From the NCBI GenBank assembly GCA_965277425.1, contig CBDICR010000007.1, forward strand, positions 186,001-250,000: 64,000 bases of DNA, given 5' to 3'. The translations under genes were made by a program, and so were the position numbers. The number at the start of each line of letters is the position of its first letter. Positions within the stretch are counted from its first letter, which is position 1. The notes under the pieces are model-generated. The model worked only from the letters and a program-made list of their open reading frames with translations, did not search any database and was not told where the DNA came from. This document shows, one piece after another, positions 1 to 7,989 of this stretch. Origin of the DNA: Poindextera sp965277425. Lineage in GTDB: Bacteria > Pseudomonadota > Alphaproteobacteria > Caulobacterales > Caulobacteraceae.

Positions 1-1
1 T

Positions 2-40
2 CCCGGCCTGGAAGAAATCCTGATCGCCCGGGCCTACTGA
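2..40 (+). CDS. 3' end of an unidentified gene
   Basis: An open frame enters from the left edge and ends in TGA at 38-40, giving the last 12 residues PGLEEILIARAY. Too little is visible to assign a family. The palindromic repeat that starts 16 bases downstream could act as its terminator. It could also be a chance open frame, since only 13 codons are seen. Confidence 0.35.
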   Translation, partial: PGLEEILIARAY

Positions 41-55
41 GCGGCTGATCCTCAT

Positions 56-206
56 CCGTAGGGCGAGGGGGACCGCGTGCAACGCGGTGGAGGGGGTGCG
101 ACGCCGGCTGCGCCCGCTTCATGTTTAGCCTGGATTTTGGCCTGCCGGCGCCGAGGCGCGGCGTACCCTCTCCACCATGCGTCGCATGGTCCCCCTCGCC
201 CTACGG
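56..206. repeat. Inverted-repeat intergenic element
   Basis: Bases 56-74 and 188-206 form a perfect 19-bp inverted repeat (core GGGCGAGGGGGACC and its complement). The homology continues inward with a few mismatches to about 101 and 161. The whole 151-bp unit could fold into one long hairpin with a short GC-rich centre. It sits between the end of a plus-strand gene and the end of the minus-strand hemolysin III-like gene, as expected of a mobile palindromic element or a bidirectional terminator. Only one copy is present in the window, but its GA/CT-rich arms resemble the other palindromic elements listed here. Confidence 0.7.
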
Positions 207-227
207 TGGAGGATCGGTCGCGTGCTC

Positions 228-908
228 CTACTGCACCTTCAGCGCCGCCGCGAACACCACCCCGGCGCAGATGGCGGCGTAGTGGGCGCTTGCCGCGGTG
301 ACCACGAAGCCGTGCCAGATCGCCCGGCGATAGGGCAGGCGGCTGTGGAAGATCAGCGCGCCGGTGGTGTAGATCAGGCCGCCGACGATCAGCAGCACCA
401 GGGCCGCGATCGGCACGCCCTGGATCAGCGGCCGCAGCGCGATCAGGGCGACCCAGCCGAACGCCACATAGCCGATGGTCCAGACCCATTCCGGCAGGCG
501 CGAGGACAACAGCTTGCCGGCCACGCCCGCCAGGGCCAGGGTCCAGACCAGGGCGGTCATGGTGATGGCCCAAGCGCCGTGCATGCGCTGGGTGGTGAAG
601 GGCGTGTAGGAGCCGGCGATCATCAGGAAGATCGCCGCCTCGTCCATCCGGCGCAGGAAGGGCCGCGCCCGCGTCGGCTTGGTCAGATTGTAGGCCGTCG
701 AGCAGGCCAGCATGGTGATCAGGCAGAGGGAATAGAGGCCGGTCGCCACCGCCAGGCCGGCGCCGCCGCCGGTCAGGATCGACAGCACGATCAGGACCAC
801 GCCGCCGGCCACGGCCGCCGCCAGCCCAAGCCCATGCACCAGGCCATCGGCGAGCTTCTCGCCGCGGTTGGGATAGTGCTCGATGGTTTCATCCTGGCGA
901 GGCTTCAT
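228..908 (-). CDS. Hemolysin III family membrane protein
   Basis: A 226-residue protein of the hemolysin III/YqfA group (PAQR-like fold), integral to the inner membrane. The start MKPRQDET at 908 places a short charged N-terminus (EHYPNRGEKLADGLVHG, typical of this family) before about seven hydrophobic segments. The family signature positions are visible: a SxxYN-like CSTAYNLT after the second segment, RRMDEAAIFLMIAGSYTPF in the middle, and HSRLPYRRAIWHGFV near the C-terminus with its conserved His residues. An upstream in-frame start near 1010 would add 34 residues not found in the family, so I reject it. The enzymatic role of bacterial members is poorly defined; haemolytic activity should not be assumed. 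It is divergent from the CinA-like gene across 140 bases. Confidence 0.9.
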   Translation of the reverse strand: MKPRQDETIEHYPNRGEKLADGLVHGLGLAAAVAGGVVLIVLSILTGGGAGLAVATGLYSLCLITMLACSTAYNLTKPTRARPFLRRMDEAAIFLMIAGSYTPFTTQRMHGAWAITMTALVWTLALAGVAGKLLSSRLPEWVWTIGYVAFGWVALIALRPLIQGVPIAALVLLIVGGLIYTTGALIFHSRLPYRRAIWHGFVVTAASAHYAAICAGVVFAAALKVQ

Positions 909-972
909 GCAGACCCTTGACGCTGGCCGGTGAACCGACCGGCGTGCCATAACGGAATTCGGCTTAGCCCCT

Positions 973-985
973 ATTGGTTGCCAAT
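973..985. promoter_or_regulatory. 13-bp palindrome in divergent promoter region
   Basis: ATTGG-TTG-CCAAT is a perfect inverted repeat in the 140-base gap between two divergent genes. It is AT-rich against a GC-rich background, so it may be an operator or part of a promoter. No cognate regulator is obvious nearby. Confidence 0.25.
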
Positions 986-1048
986 ATTGTGGCGGGACGA
1001 AAAGCGCCAAGTGAAAGTCTTACGGCGAATTAAGGCGGGGGACGCGAA

Positions 1049-1540
1049 GTGACCGGATTCGAAACACTGTCAGCCTTGGCCGAACGCCTGGCGGAGCGCC
1101 TGAAGGCGTCGGAACAAACCGTCGCCGTTGCGGAGTCGTCCGCCGGCGGCCTGATCTCGGCGGCGCTGCTCGCCGTGCCGGGCGCTTCGGCCTATTTCCT
1201 CGGCGGTGCGGTGGTCTATACCGGCCGGGCGCGCATGCGGCTTTTGGATCTTCCGCGCGAGGCGGTGGCGGGCATGCGCTCGGCGAGCGAGCCTTATGCG
1301 CTGCTGCTGGCGCGGACGGTGCGCGAGCAGTTCGCCGCTGACTGGGGCTTGTCGGAGACCGGCGCGGCCGGCCCGACCGGCAACGGCTATGGCGACGGCG
1401 CCGGCCACAGCTGCATCGCCGTTTCGGGGCCTTTCGAGCACGCCACGACCCTCGAGACCGGCGAGTCCGACCGGGTTGTCAACATGCACGCCTTCGCGAC
1501 CGCGGCGCTGGACCTGCTGCTCACCGCGACCGAAGGCTGA
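1049..1540 (+). CDS. CinA C-terminal domain protein (NMN amidohydrolase-like)
   Basis: A 163-residue protein consisting only of the CinA C-terminal domain, the part that in characterised members (E. coli PncC) deamidates nicotinamide mononucleotide in NAD recycling. Visible landmarks are AVAESSAGGLISAAL near residue 27 (family AESCTGG; the Cys and Thr are Ser and Ala here), GGAVVYTGRAR, and GLSETGAAGPTGNGYGDGAG (family GIAGPxGG). The GTG start is preceded by a purine-rich GGCGGGGGA. The AESCTGG and GPTGG positions are relaxed, so it may be a divergent paralogue rather than the main housekeeping PncC. There is no N-terminal MoaB-like domain, so it is not full-length CinA. Confidence 0.85.
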   Translation: MTGFETLSALAERLAERLKASEQTVAVAESSAGGLISAALLAVPGASAYFLGGAVVYTGRARMRLLDLPREAVAGMRSASEPYALLLARTVREQFAADWGLSETGAAGPTGNGYGDGAGHSCIAVSGPFEHATTLETGESDRVVNMHAFATAALDLLLTATEG

Positions 1541-1641
1541 TTTCCGCGTCCGCTCGCCGGATACAGCAAAGCTGGGCACGGAAATTTAATCCGCGGCGCC
1601 TAAGGCTTGGCTCAAAGCGTTGAGTCCGCGAGCCAATCGCC

Positions 1642-4143
1642 ATGCCCAAAGGTCATCTATCCAGCGAAGAGCGTGACCGGCTCGCCGCCGTCGCCGCCCT
1701 GGACCTGGAAGCGGCGCGCCCGGGGTTCGAGCGAATCGCACGGCTGACCCAGTGCGTCGCCGGCGTTGCGATGGCGCATGTCGGGATCTTGCGGGGCGAC
1801 GGCCTGTGGCTGGCCGGGGTCAGCGACCGGGCCGTGCCGGCGGTCGATCGCCAGCCCACCTTCGCGCAGACCGTGATCGCCCAGGGCAAGCTGCTCTGGG
1901 TCGAGGACGCATCGAGGGACGAGCGTTTCAACGCCAACCCGTTCGTCATCGGCCCGCATCATTTCCGCTTCTTTGCCGGCGCGCCCATCCGCTTGTCGAC
2001 CGGCGTCTGCATCGGGGTCCTTTCGGTCATCGACCGCACGCCGCGCCCCTACGACGCCGTCCTGGCCGAGCGGCTGGCTGACTTCGCCGCGCTGGTCGCC
2101 GACGATTGCGAACGCCGCCGCGCCCTGAGCGTGGTCAGCGAGCGTGACGTCGAGGCCCGGATCGCGACCGAGACCCTGGCGGCGATCGTCGAGACCGCGC
2201 CGGTGGCCCTGGCCATGACCGACCGCAACCTCAATATCCTTCGCGCCAGCGCGCGGTGGCGCGAGCGCGCCGTCAATTGGCTCGACGGCGAATTGATCGG
2301 CCGGCCGATCTACGAGATCGCGCCGGCGGCGCGGCAGGCCTGGACGGTGATTCGCGACCGATGCCTGGACGGTTTCGGCGCCCGGATGGACCGCGCTCAG
2401 TTCGTCAGCCCGGACGGCGTGGCCCGCTGGATCAACTGGGAAGTCACGCCATGGCGGGACGCCAGAGGCGAGGTCGGCGGGCTGGTGGTGATGATCCATG
2501 AGATCACCGACATGGTCGAGGCGCTGGAGAAGTCGGAGGGATCCGAGCACCGGCTGAAGCTGGCCACCGAGATGGCCGATCTGCGCGTGTGGGAGATCGA
2601 TTTCCGCGGCAAGGGGGTCGATGCCGACGGCGCCGTTTCGATCTACAGCGATGAAAAGCCCGAACTCATGGAGACAGCGGGCCATATCTGGAGTTCGATC
2701 CATCCGGCCGACCGCCCGATCGCAGATGCGGCCTGGGCCAAGCACCTCCAGGATGGAACCCCGTTCAGGGCCGTCGTTCGGCTGATGCAGCCCGATGGCC
2801 CGCACGTCTGGGTTTCGGTCGCGGCGGAGGCGAGCCTCGCCGCGAACGGCGGGGTGCAACGCGTGGTGGGCGTCGCCAGAAACGTCGATCGCGAAAAACG
2901 CGCGGAAAAGGCCATGGCCGCCGCCCTCAGCGCCGCCGAGGCGGCCAATCGCGCCAAGAGCGAATTCCTCGCCAATATGAGCCATGAGATCAGGACGCCG
3001 CTGAACGGCGTCATGGGCATAGCCGGCGCGTTGGCCAGGACCCGGCTGGAACCGGCGCAGCGCGAAATGGTCGAGCTGATCGAGAATTCCGCGGCCGTGC
3101 TGGAGAGCCTTTTGGGCGACGTGCTCGACACCGCGCGGATCGAGGCCGGCCGGCTGGAACTGTCCAACGAGGCGTTCGACCTGGCGGCGTCGCTGCGCGT
3201 GGTCGCGGCCCTGTTCGCACCCAAGGCGGCCGAGAAGGGCCTGGCCTTCGAGGTCGTGATCGCGCCGACCGCCGAGGCCATGGTGTCGGGCGATCCGGTT
3301 CGCCTTCGCCAGATCGTCTCCAACCTGGTGTCCAATGCGGTGAAGTTCACCGACACAGGCAAGGTGAGCGTGCTGGTCGAAGCCGTCAGGTCGATCGAAA
3401 CCGTGAGCCTTCGCCTGACGGTGCGCGACACCGGCATCGGTTTCGACGCCGAGGTCGGGGCCAAGCTGTTCAAGCGCTTCGAGCAGGCCGACGGTTCGAT
3501 CACCCGCCGGTTCGGCGGCTCGGGCCTGGGCCTGGCCATCTCGCGGTCGATCGCCGAGGCCATGGGCGGGACGCTGCAGGCCGTTTCGCAGCCCGGCCAG
3601 GGCGCGGCCTTCACCTTGAGCCTCGACCTGGCCCGCGCCCGCGGGGAAGGCCCGACGCCGAGGCGGACCGCGGCGGCTATCGCCGAACCCGAGGGGAGTC
3701 TTTCGGGTGCAAGCGTGCTCCTGGCCGAGGACCATCCGACCAACCGAAAGGTGGTGGCGCTGATCCTGGAGGCGGTCGGTGTCGACCTGACCATCGTCGA
3801 AGACGGCCGGGCCGCCGTCGAGGCTGCCCAGGCCAGCGACTTCGACCTCATCCTCATGGACATGCAGATGCCGGTCATGGACGGGCTCACGGCCATACGG
3901 CTGATCCGCGAGCGTGAACGCGCGACCGGCGCCCGCCGCACGCCTATCCTCGCCCTGACCGCCAACGCCATGCCCGAACATGCCGGCGCCTCGAGCCACG
4001 CCGGCGCCGACGGGCATCTGTCCAAGCCGATCCCGGCGGCCAGGTTGATCGAAGCGGTGCGCGGCGCCTTGACGTCCGCCGGCGACGGCCCGGCCGCACA
4101 GACACCCGCCCAGGCCAGGAGCGTTGTTTCCGCTCCGCCATAG
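1642..4143 (+). CDS. GAF-PAS hybrid sensor histidine kinase
   Basis: An 833-residue cytoplasmic hybrid kinase with no membrane segment. Order: GAF domain (about 25-155, with FRFFAGAPIR and VCIGVLSVID), PAS domain (about 172-290), second PAS/PAC domain (about 300-420), HisKA with FLANMSHEIRTPLNGV (phospho-acceptor His448), HATPase_c with the N box (QIVSNLVSNAVKFT), G1 (VRDTGIGF) and G2 (GGSGLGLAISR), then a C-terminal receiver domain with acidic pocket AEDH, phospho-acceptor Asp740 in LILMDMQMP and Lys in HLSKP. A phosphorelay through His448 to Asp740 and on to an Hpt protein is expected; neither Hpt domain nor response regulator lies beside it. The signal sensed by GAF/PAS is unknown. It appears monocistronic. 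Confidence 0.93.
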   Translation: MPKGHLSSEERDRLAAVAALDLEAARPGFERIARLTQCVAGVAMAHVGILRGDGLWLAGVSDRAVPAVDRQPTFAQTVIAQGKLLWVEDASRDERFNANPFVIGPHHFRFFAGAPIRLSTGVCIGVLSVIDRTPRPYDAVLAERLADFAALVADDCERRRALSVVSERDVEARIATETLAAIVETAPVALAMTDRNLNILRASARWRERAVNWLDGELIGRPIYEIAPAARQAWTVIRDRCLDGFGARMDRAQFVSPDGVARWINWEVTPWRDARGEVGGLVVMIHEITDMVEALEKSEGSEHRLKLATEMADLRVWEIDFRGKGVDADGAVSIYSDEKPELMETAGHIWSSIHPADRPIADAAWAKHLQDGTPFRAVVRLMQPDGPHVWVSVAAEASLAANGGVQRVVGVARNVDREKRAEKAMAAALSAAEAANRAKSEFLANMSHEIRTPLNGVMGIAGALARTRLEPAQREMVELIENSAAVLESLLGDVLDTARIEAGRLELSNEAFDLAASLRVVAALFAPKAAEKGLAFEVVIAPTAEAMVSGDPVRLRQIVSNLVSNAVKFTDTGKVSVLVEAVRSIETVSLRLTVRDTGIGFDAEVGAKLFKRFEQADGSITRRFGGSGLGLAISRSIAEAMGGTLQAVSQPGQGAAFTLSLDLARARGEGPTPRRTAAAIAEPEGSLSGASVLLAEDHPTNRKVVALILEAVGVDLTIVEDGRAAVEAAQASDFDLILMDMQMPVMDGLTAIRLIRERERATGARRTPILALTANAMPEHAGASSHAGADGHLSKPIPAARLIEAVRGALTSAGDGPAAQTPAQARSVVSAPP

Positions 4144-4257
4144 TCGCCGGCGAAAAGCTGTCACGGCGTGGCGCGACGGAAATGCGGACCCTTCCGCGTG
4201 AAACAGCGGGGCAACACCAGGGTCCCATCCTTCTCACCGACAATTCGGAGTCTTTGA

Positions 4258-4548
4258 ATGAAACGTCTCGCTGTCTTCAGTATCGCCGTCGTCCTTGCAA
4301 GCTCCGCCGCCGCGGCGAGCTTCGCCCAGGAAGGAGGAGGCGGGATGCGCCAGGCTTGCGGAGCCGAGATGGCCAAGCTTTGCCCCGATGTCCAGCCAGG
4401 GCCCGCCCGCCGCCAATGCATAGCGGCGCATAGGGACCAGTTCTCAGACACCTGCAAATCCGCCATGGCCGCCGCGCGCGCCCGCCGCGAAGCCGCCAAG
4501 GCCGCCGCCGCCGCCGCCCCGCCGGCCTCCACCCCTCCGGCTCAATAA
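4258..4548 (+). CDS. Small secreted cysteine-rich repeat protein
   Basis: A 96-residue protein with a clear Sec signal peptide (MKRLAVFSIAVVLASSAAAASFAQ, cleavage after AxA-like SFA-Q). It is followed by one four-cysteine module: CGAEMAKLCPDVQPGPARRQCIAAHRDQFSDTC contains Cys at the spacing of the cysteine-rich (Golgi GLG1-type) repeat. The C-terminus is a basic, then Ala/Pro-rich tail, probably disordered. It would act in the periplasm. Members of this group are common in alphaproteobacteria but have no assigned function that I know. The ATG follows a purine-rich stretch (GGAGTCTTTGA). Confidence 0.8.
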   Translation: MKRLAVFSIAVVLASSAAAASFAQEGGGGMRQACGAEMAKLCPDVQPGPARRQCIAAHRDQFSDTCKSAMAAARARREAAKAAAAAAPPASTPPAQ

Positions 4549-4581
4549 AGACCGAGACGTCCCTCGGGAGACAGGCCGGCG

Positions 4582-4719
4582 GTGAACCAGATGGCCAAGG
4601 ATGGCGGGATGCGCAGTCGCGATCAACGCAGGGAATTGCTCTTCGTTGGAACCTGTGCCGCGGTCTTCCTGATCCTGGCGGCCTGTGCGGTCTATGCGGT
4701 GATCACCTTCGCGATCTGA
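4582..4719 (+). CDS. Small single-pass membrane protein
   Basis: A 45-residue frame starting at GTG (4582) or ATG (4591), with GGGAG at 4566-4570 upstream. The sequence is a charged N-terminus (KDGGMRSRDQRRE) followed by one hydrophobic segment of about 24 residues (LLFVGTCAAVFLILAACAVYA) and stop. Codon third positions are GC-biased like the neighbours. It follows the cysteine-rich gene by 33 bases and ends 21 bases before a strong terminator, which supports a real two-gene transcript. Function unknown; positive-inside rule predicts a cytoplasmic N-terminus. Confidence 0.6.
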   Translation: MNQMAKDGGMRSRDQRRELLFVGTCAAVFLILAACAVYAVITFAI

Positions 4720-4740
4720 CGGTGATCGCCGGAAAAGCAG

Positions 4741-4771
4741 AAGGCGCCTGGGGGCGAACCCCAGGCGCCTT
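4741..4771. terminator. Strong bidirectional hairpin terminator
   Basis: A perfect 13-bp stem (AAGGCGCCTGGGG and its complement) with a five-base loop. On the minus strand it is followed by CTGCTTTTCC and on the plus strand by TGGTCCTGTTCC. It lies between convergent transcription units, so it can stop the plus-strand small-gene transcript and the minus-strand transcript of the VirJ-like gene. Confidence 0.8.
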
Positions 4772-4929
4772 TGGTCCTGTTCCCCAACAGGAAGGTCCGT
4801 CGCTCTGCAGTCGGCGTCCGAACCTTGAAAGCCCTCTGCCTTTCGAGCGATTTCGCTTTTAACTCAAGGCGGCGCACTGTCGCACCGTCGCTCTTCCACG
4901 ACCCGGGCCGCGCAGGCGCGCCGCCCGCT
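4772..4929 (-). other. Structured 3' UTR or sRNA candidate
   Basis: No protein-coding frame is convincing between the VirJ-like stop and the terminator at 4741-4771. Read on the minus strand, the 158 bases contain several small stems (CCTGTT-GGGG-AACAGG; GAAAG with CTTTC; GCGA-AA-TCGC) and two copies of AGAGCGACGG, then run into the strong terminator. This could be a 3'-UTR-derived small RNA or simply a structured trailer. It matches no RNA family I can name. Confidence 0.25.
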
Positions 4930-5733
4930 TCAGCGGCCGAGCGCGGGCGGCTGGGCGGCGGCCGGCCCCACGGCCTGCGGCGCGGCCAATCCCCCCGACG
5001 ACAGAATGATCCGCGCCACGGCCCGGTATTGGCCACGGTAGCGGTGCCAGCCGGGAAGGTGCACGCTGGCGATCACCCGCGGCGGAAAACGGTCGCAGGC
5101 CGCGCGCGGATCGTACTTGGCGCGGATGCAGATGGCCGGGATGGCGCCCAGGGTCAAAAGCGCCGGCGCCAGCGGCCGGGCGCCGGGCAGGGTCAGGTTG
5201 ATCAGAGAAAGGCCGTCAAAGACCATGTCGGCCCGGTCGGCCGGCGAGATCAGCACCATCGACCGCACGCGCGCCCGCTCTTCGGCCGCGAGCTGTTCGA
5301 CGATCAAGGGCAGGGAATCGGCGCCGAAGGAATAGCCGACCAGGATCACCTTCGGGCGGTTCCAGCTCGCGGCATAGTGCTCGATGACCGCCGCCAGATC
5401 GGCCGCCGCGGCTTTCGGCGAGCGGCGCCGCACGAAATAGCGCAGGGAATCGATGCCGACGATCGGAACGCCGGCCTCGGCCAGAGCGGCGGAGAAGCCG
5501 CTCGGCGCCGCCGACCAGCCGCTGTCGCCGGAATAGAGCACAACGAAGGTGTCGCCGGCGCTGGTGGCGGCCGGGATCTCGATCGGGTGCAGCTGCGCCA
5601 GGCCGGCGGCCTCGGCGGAGAGGGCGGACGGCGAGATCGATCCGGTCTGCGCCGGGATCGATGCGCAGCCCGAAAGCGCCGCCGCCATCGCCCCGACAAG
5701 CCAGGCGCCGCGAAAGACTCCAGCGCGCCGCAT
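4930..5733 (-). CDS. VirJ/AcvB-like alpha/beta hydrolase lipoprotein
   Basis: A 267-residue exported protein. The N-terminus has a signal peptide ending in a lipobox (LSGC), so it is probably a lipoprotein facing the periplasm. The body matches the bacterial virulence protein VirJ domain, an alpha/beta hydrolase: LYSGDSGW near the oxyanion site, nucleophile Ser in ILVGYSFGADSLP, Asp in IRAKYDPRAACD, and His in HLPGWHRYRGQY. AcvB of Agrobacterium, in the same family, hydrolyses lysyl-phosphatidylglycerol in the periplasm; a similar lipid-modifying role is possible but inferred. The ATG overlaps the stop of the upstream gene as TGATG, indicating translational coupling. Confidence 0.82.
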   Translation of the reverse strand: MRRAGVFRGAWLVGAMAAALSGCASIPAQTGSISPSALSAEAAGLAQLHPIEIPAATSAGDTFVVLYSGDSGWSAAPSGFSAALAEAGVPIVGIDSLRYFVRRRSPKAAAADLAAVIEHYAASWNRPKVILVGYSFGADSLPLIVEQLAAEERARVRSMVLISPADRADMVFDGLSLINLTLPGARPLAPALLTLGAIPAICIRAKYDPRAACDRFPPRVIASVHLPGWHRYRGQYRAVARIILSSGGLAAPQAVGPAAAQPPALGR

Positions 5734-6065
5734 CAATCGGACGAAAGCGCGATCGGCTCGAAATGGGTGAATGGGCTTTTAGCCTCGGCCAGGCTGGCCA
5801 GGGTGGTGAAATCGGCGATGGTCTCCATCCCATCCCAGATTTCCGCGATATCCGGGTGTTCGTGGGCGGCGCGCGCGGCCGTCTCGGAGACCCATTCGAA
5901 CACCTCGATATAGGTCCCGTCGCCGGCGCGGGCCAACAGGGCCGGGCGTTCGGTGATCAGTTCGAGCCGCCGCAGGGCTGGGACATGCCGCGCGATCAGC
6001 CGCCGCAGCGCCGCGTCCTTGCCGGCATGCGGCCGATAGAGGGCGAAGACGATCTGTGCGGTCAT
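5733..6065 (-). CDS. Small ABM-type ferredoxin-like fold protein
   Basis: A 110-residue cytoplasmic protein beginning MTAQIVFALYR. The pattern of an initial strand, a helix rich in Arg/Leu (LRRLIARHVPALRRLE), a strand pair, FEWVSETAARAAHEHPDIAEIWDGME and a terminal strand suggests the dimeric alpha/beta barrel of antibiotic biosynthesis monooxygenase-like proteins. No catalytic residue can be named. An earlier in-frame start at 6143 is rejected because it would run into the upstream gene without family resemblance. It is the first gene of a coupled pair with the VirJ-like lipoprotein, the two sharing one base. Confidence 0.65.
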   Translation of the reverse strand: MTAQIVFALYRPHAGKDAALRRLIARHVPALRRLELITERPALLARAGDGTYIEVFEWVSETAARAAHEHPDIAEIWDGMETIADFTTLASLAEAKSPFTHFEPIALSSD

Positions 6066-6114
6066 GGGTTTCTTCCGGCGGGCGCCGGATTTTGCCTCGG
6101 CGACGCGCTCCTGC

Positions 6115-6600
6115 CTACCAGTGAATGGCCCGCACCTCGACATCGCGGGCGGCGAGGCGGGTGGGGCCGGCCTCGGTCCAGATCTCCAGCCTCAGCTTGG
6201 CCGCGCCGGGCTGGTCGCCCTGGTCGGCGTTGACATAGACCACGCCGGCGAAGACGCCGAGCGGGTCGGGCCTGAGCCGCTTGAGCGGCGTCTCGACCGC
6301 CACGCCCTTCACAGCCGCATCGGGTTCGTCGATCGCATAGGCGCCATACCGATCGCCGCGCTCCTGGCGCACGCCGCCGACCAGGTGCGCGCTCGCCGGC
6401 TCGATCAGCCTTACCCGGGCGCTCAACCCGAGCCGGGTGCGGCGGGGCCGATACTGGATGAGGACATCGATGCCGCCGGTGAGCGACCGCGTCGACGTTA
6501 CCGAAAGGCGGCTGCGGTCGAGGTCTCTGTACTGAAGAATCAACCAGGTCAGAGAGATAAAACCGCAGAGAGAACCTAAGAGAAAAACAACCGATGACAT
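6115..6600 (-). CDS. Membrane-anchored hypothetical protein
   Basis: A 161-residue protein with one N-terminal hydrophobic segment (MSSVVFLLGSLCGFISLTWLILQY) followed by a soluble region of beta-rich character ending in DVEVRAIHW. I do not recognise a family. AGGG lies seven bases before the ATG, inside the perfect palindrome CCCTG-T-CAGGG (6608-6618), which might hide the ribosome binding site or serve as an operator. The gap of 49 bases to the downstream minus-strand gene would allow co-transcription. The 228 bases upstream (6601-6828) hold no gene that I can support. Confidence 0.55.
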   Translation of the reverse strand: MSSVVFLLGSLCGFISLTWLILQYRDLDRSRLSVTSTRSLTGGIDVLIQYRPRRTRLGLSARVRLIEPASAHLVGGVRQERGDRYGAYAIDEPDAAVKGVAVETPLKRLRPDPLGVFAGVVYVNADQGDQPGAAKLRLEIWTEAGPTRLAARDVEVRAIHW

Positions 6601-6828
6601 AGATAAGCCCTGACAGGGTCGCTTTTACCTCAAACGACTGAACTGGGTTGTCGGTGATGTCCCGTGAATAATCGGTTATGTTTCGTCGTGTACGGGCATC
6701 GCCGCGAACGGTGTCGCGGCGGCCGATGACGGCGCCGCTCAGCACTTGGACAAAACAGACGATCGTGGTCAGGGCGTGGACTGGCGGGGCGGAAACGACT
6801 TGGCGTCCAACCGCGGTCGAGGGCGCGA

Positions 6829-7200
6829 TCAGACTTCCGCTTCGGCGCCGCAGTGCGGGCAAGGGGCGCGACGGTGCAGGACAATCATGAGGGCCGTCTT
6901 GCCGATCATCAAGGCGCTGGGCGATTTGGAGGAAAACGACTTGCCGTCGTACACGAGCGGGATAAGCAGACGCTCGCACGTCTGGCAGCGCACCATCAGC
7001 GAGATGGCCACGGCGATCGGCGCGGCGACGACCAGGCCGATCAGGCTTATCGAACCCAGGTCCCGAACAAAGCCCAATCCGAGGCCGCTGCAGCACAAGG
7101 CCATCAGGTAAAGGCCGGCGAAAGCCGCCGCGGCCAAGGCGGAGGCCGCCGCTCCATAGAGCGCCGGCCCCGCTTTGGCTCCGACTGTGTGATCGGTCAT
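6829..7200 (-). CDS. Membrane protein with C-terminal double-CxxC zinc-ribbon-like region
   Basis: A 123-residue protein starting MTDHTVGAK. Two hydrophobic segments (about 15-45 and 50-72) are followed by a cytoplasmic tail with two cysteine pairs, RCQTCERLL and APCPHCGAEAEV, about 45 residues apart. Paired CxxC motifs of this kind usually bind one zinc ion, so a small membrane-tethered zinc ribbon is likely. The start at 7200 is preferred to an upstream in-frame one at 7227, which would add nine residues. I know no function; membrane-anchored zinc ribbons of this size are often uncharacterised. Confidence 0.6.
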   Translation of the reverse strand: MTDHTVGAKAGPALYGAAASALAAAAFAGLYLMALCCSGLGLGFVRDLGSISLIGLVVAAPIAVAISLMVRCQTCERLLIPLVYDGKSFSSKSPSALMIGKTALMIVLHRRAPCPHCGAEAEV

Positions 7201-7296
7201 CGGCTTTGTCCGTCGGTTGGACGTCAAGCCTGACTGGTTAGCCGAGTTCGATGCCCATTTCGTTAATACTCGGGCTCGACCGGCGCTTTTTATCGC

Positions 7297-7926
7297 CTAA
7301 GGCTGCGTCGGAGCGGCCGGCGACGGGGCCGACGGCGAACTGGCCGGCGCCGCGGTGGACGCGGACGGCGGCGGAATCGTCACGGGCGCGGACGGCGCGA
7401 CCGCGACGGGCGCCGGCGCCTGGGCGGGCGGCGGTGCAGCCGTCATGGCGGCAGGCGGCGCGGAGACCATGGGCTGCTGCGCCGGGGGCGTGTCGGCGCT
7501 GGTGTCTTGCCCCGCCGACTCGGCCGCGTTCGCCTGGCGCGCCGTGCGGGTGCGAGCAACCTTAGCCATCACCGGACGGGCGTGTTCCGGCCGGACCATT
7601 CGGACCGGCGCCGCGGCCGGCGTCGCGGTTGCGACCTGGGCGGGCTTGGATACGGCCGGCGCGATCGGCGCCAGAGCCACGGGCGGAAGCACCGACTTGG
7701 CCGCAACAGGCGCGGGCGTGGGGCTGGACTTCATGGCCTCATAGGCAACGAAGCCGCCGGTCGCAATGACCACCACCGCCGCGATCGGCGCGGCGGTCAT
7801 CCAGATCGAGCGACCGCGTCCGCGTCCGCCGCGTTCAAGCCGGCGATAGATTTCGGCGCCGGCTCCGATCGAACCAGGCTCGGGCGACGCCTCGATCTCG
7901 TGTCTGTTCAAGTCCATCGTAGTCAT
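7297..7926 (-). CDS. Ala/Pro-rich single-pass membrane protein, EcfG-type promoter
   Basis: A 209-residue protein starting MTTMDLNRHEIEAS, with GGAGG about eight bases upstream of the ATG. A cytoplasmic N-terminal region of about 40 residues with an Arg/Gly patch (RRLERGGRGRGRS) precedes one membrane segment (TAAPIAAVVVIATGGFVAYEA). The remaining 130 residues are almost entirely Ala, Pro, Val and Ser, with a few basic residues, probably an extended periplasmic arm. Such low-complexity arms can reach into or across the cell wall, but no TonB-like or peptidoglycan-binding motif is visible. The upstream GGAAC-N16-CGTT element points to general stress control. Confidence 0.7.
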   Translation of the reverse strand: MTTMDLNRHEIEASPEPGSIGAGAEIYRRLERGGRGRGRSIWMTAAPIAAVVVIATGGFVAYEAMKSSPTPAPVAAKSVLPPVALAPIAPAVSKPAQVATATPAAAPVRMVRPEHARPVMAKVARTRTARQANAAESAGQDTSADTPPAQQPMVSAPPAAMTAAPPPAQAPAPVAVAPSAPVTIPPPSASTAAPASSPSAPSPAAPTQP

Positions 7927-7964
7927 CGGTTCCTCCAAGGTTTGTGGCTCGCCCCGACGAAAGA

Positions 7965-7989
7965 AACGGTTAGCCATGCCTGATGTTCC
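7965..7989 (-). promoter_or_regulatory. EcfG-type general stress promoter
   Basis: Read on the minus strand, GGAAC (7989-7985), a 16-base spacer and CGTT (7968-7965) match the alphaproteobacterial EcfG/SigT consensus GGAAC-N16/17-CGTT. The -10 element lies 39 bases before the ATG at 7926. The whole 7927-8234 gap (308 bases) separates divergent genes; beyond this promoter and a ribosome binding site for the plus-strand gene I see no other feature in it. Confidence 0.65.

Noticed and set aside
1657..4164. 835-codon open frame on the minus strand
   Set aside because: It is the antisense shadow of the histidine kinase; long antisense frames arise from GC-rich codon use and the translation has no domain.
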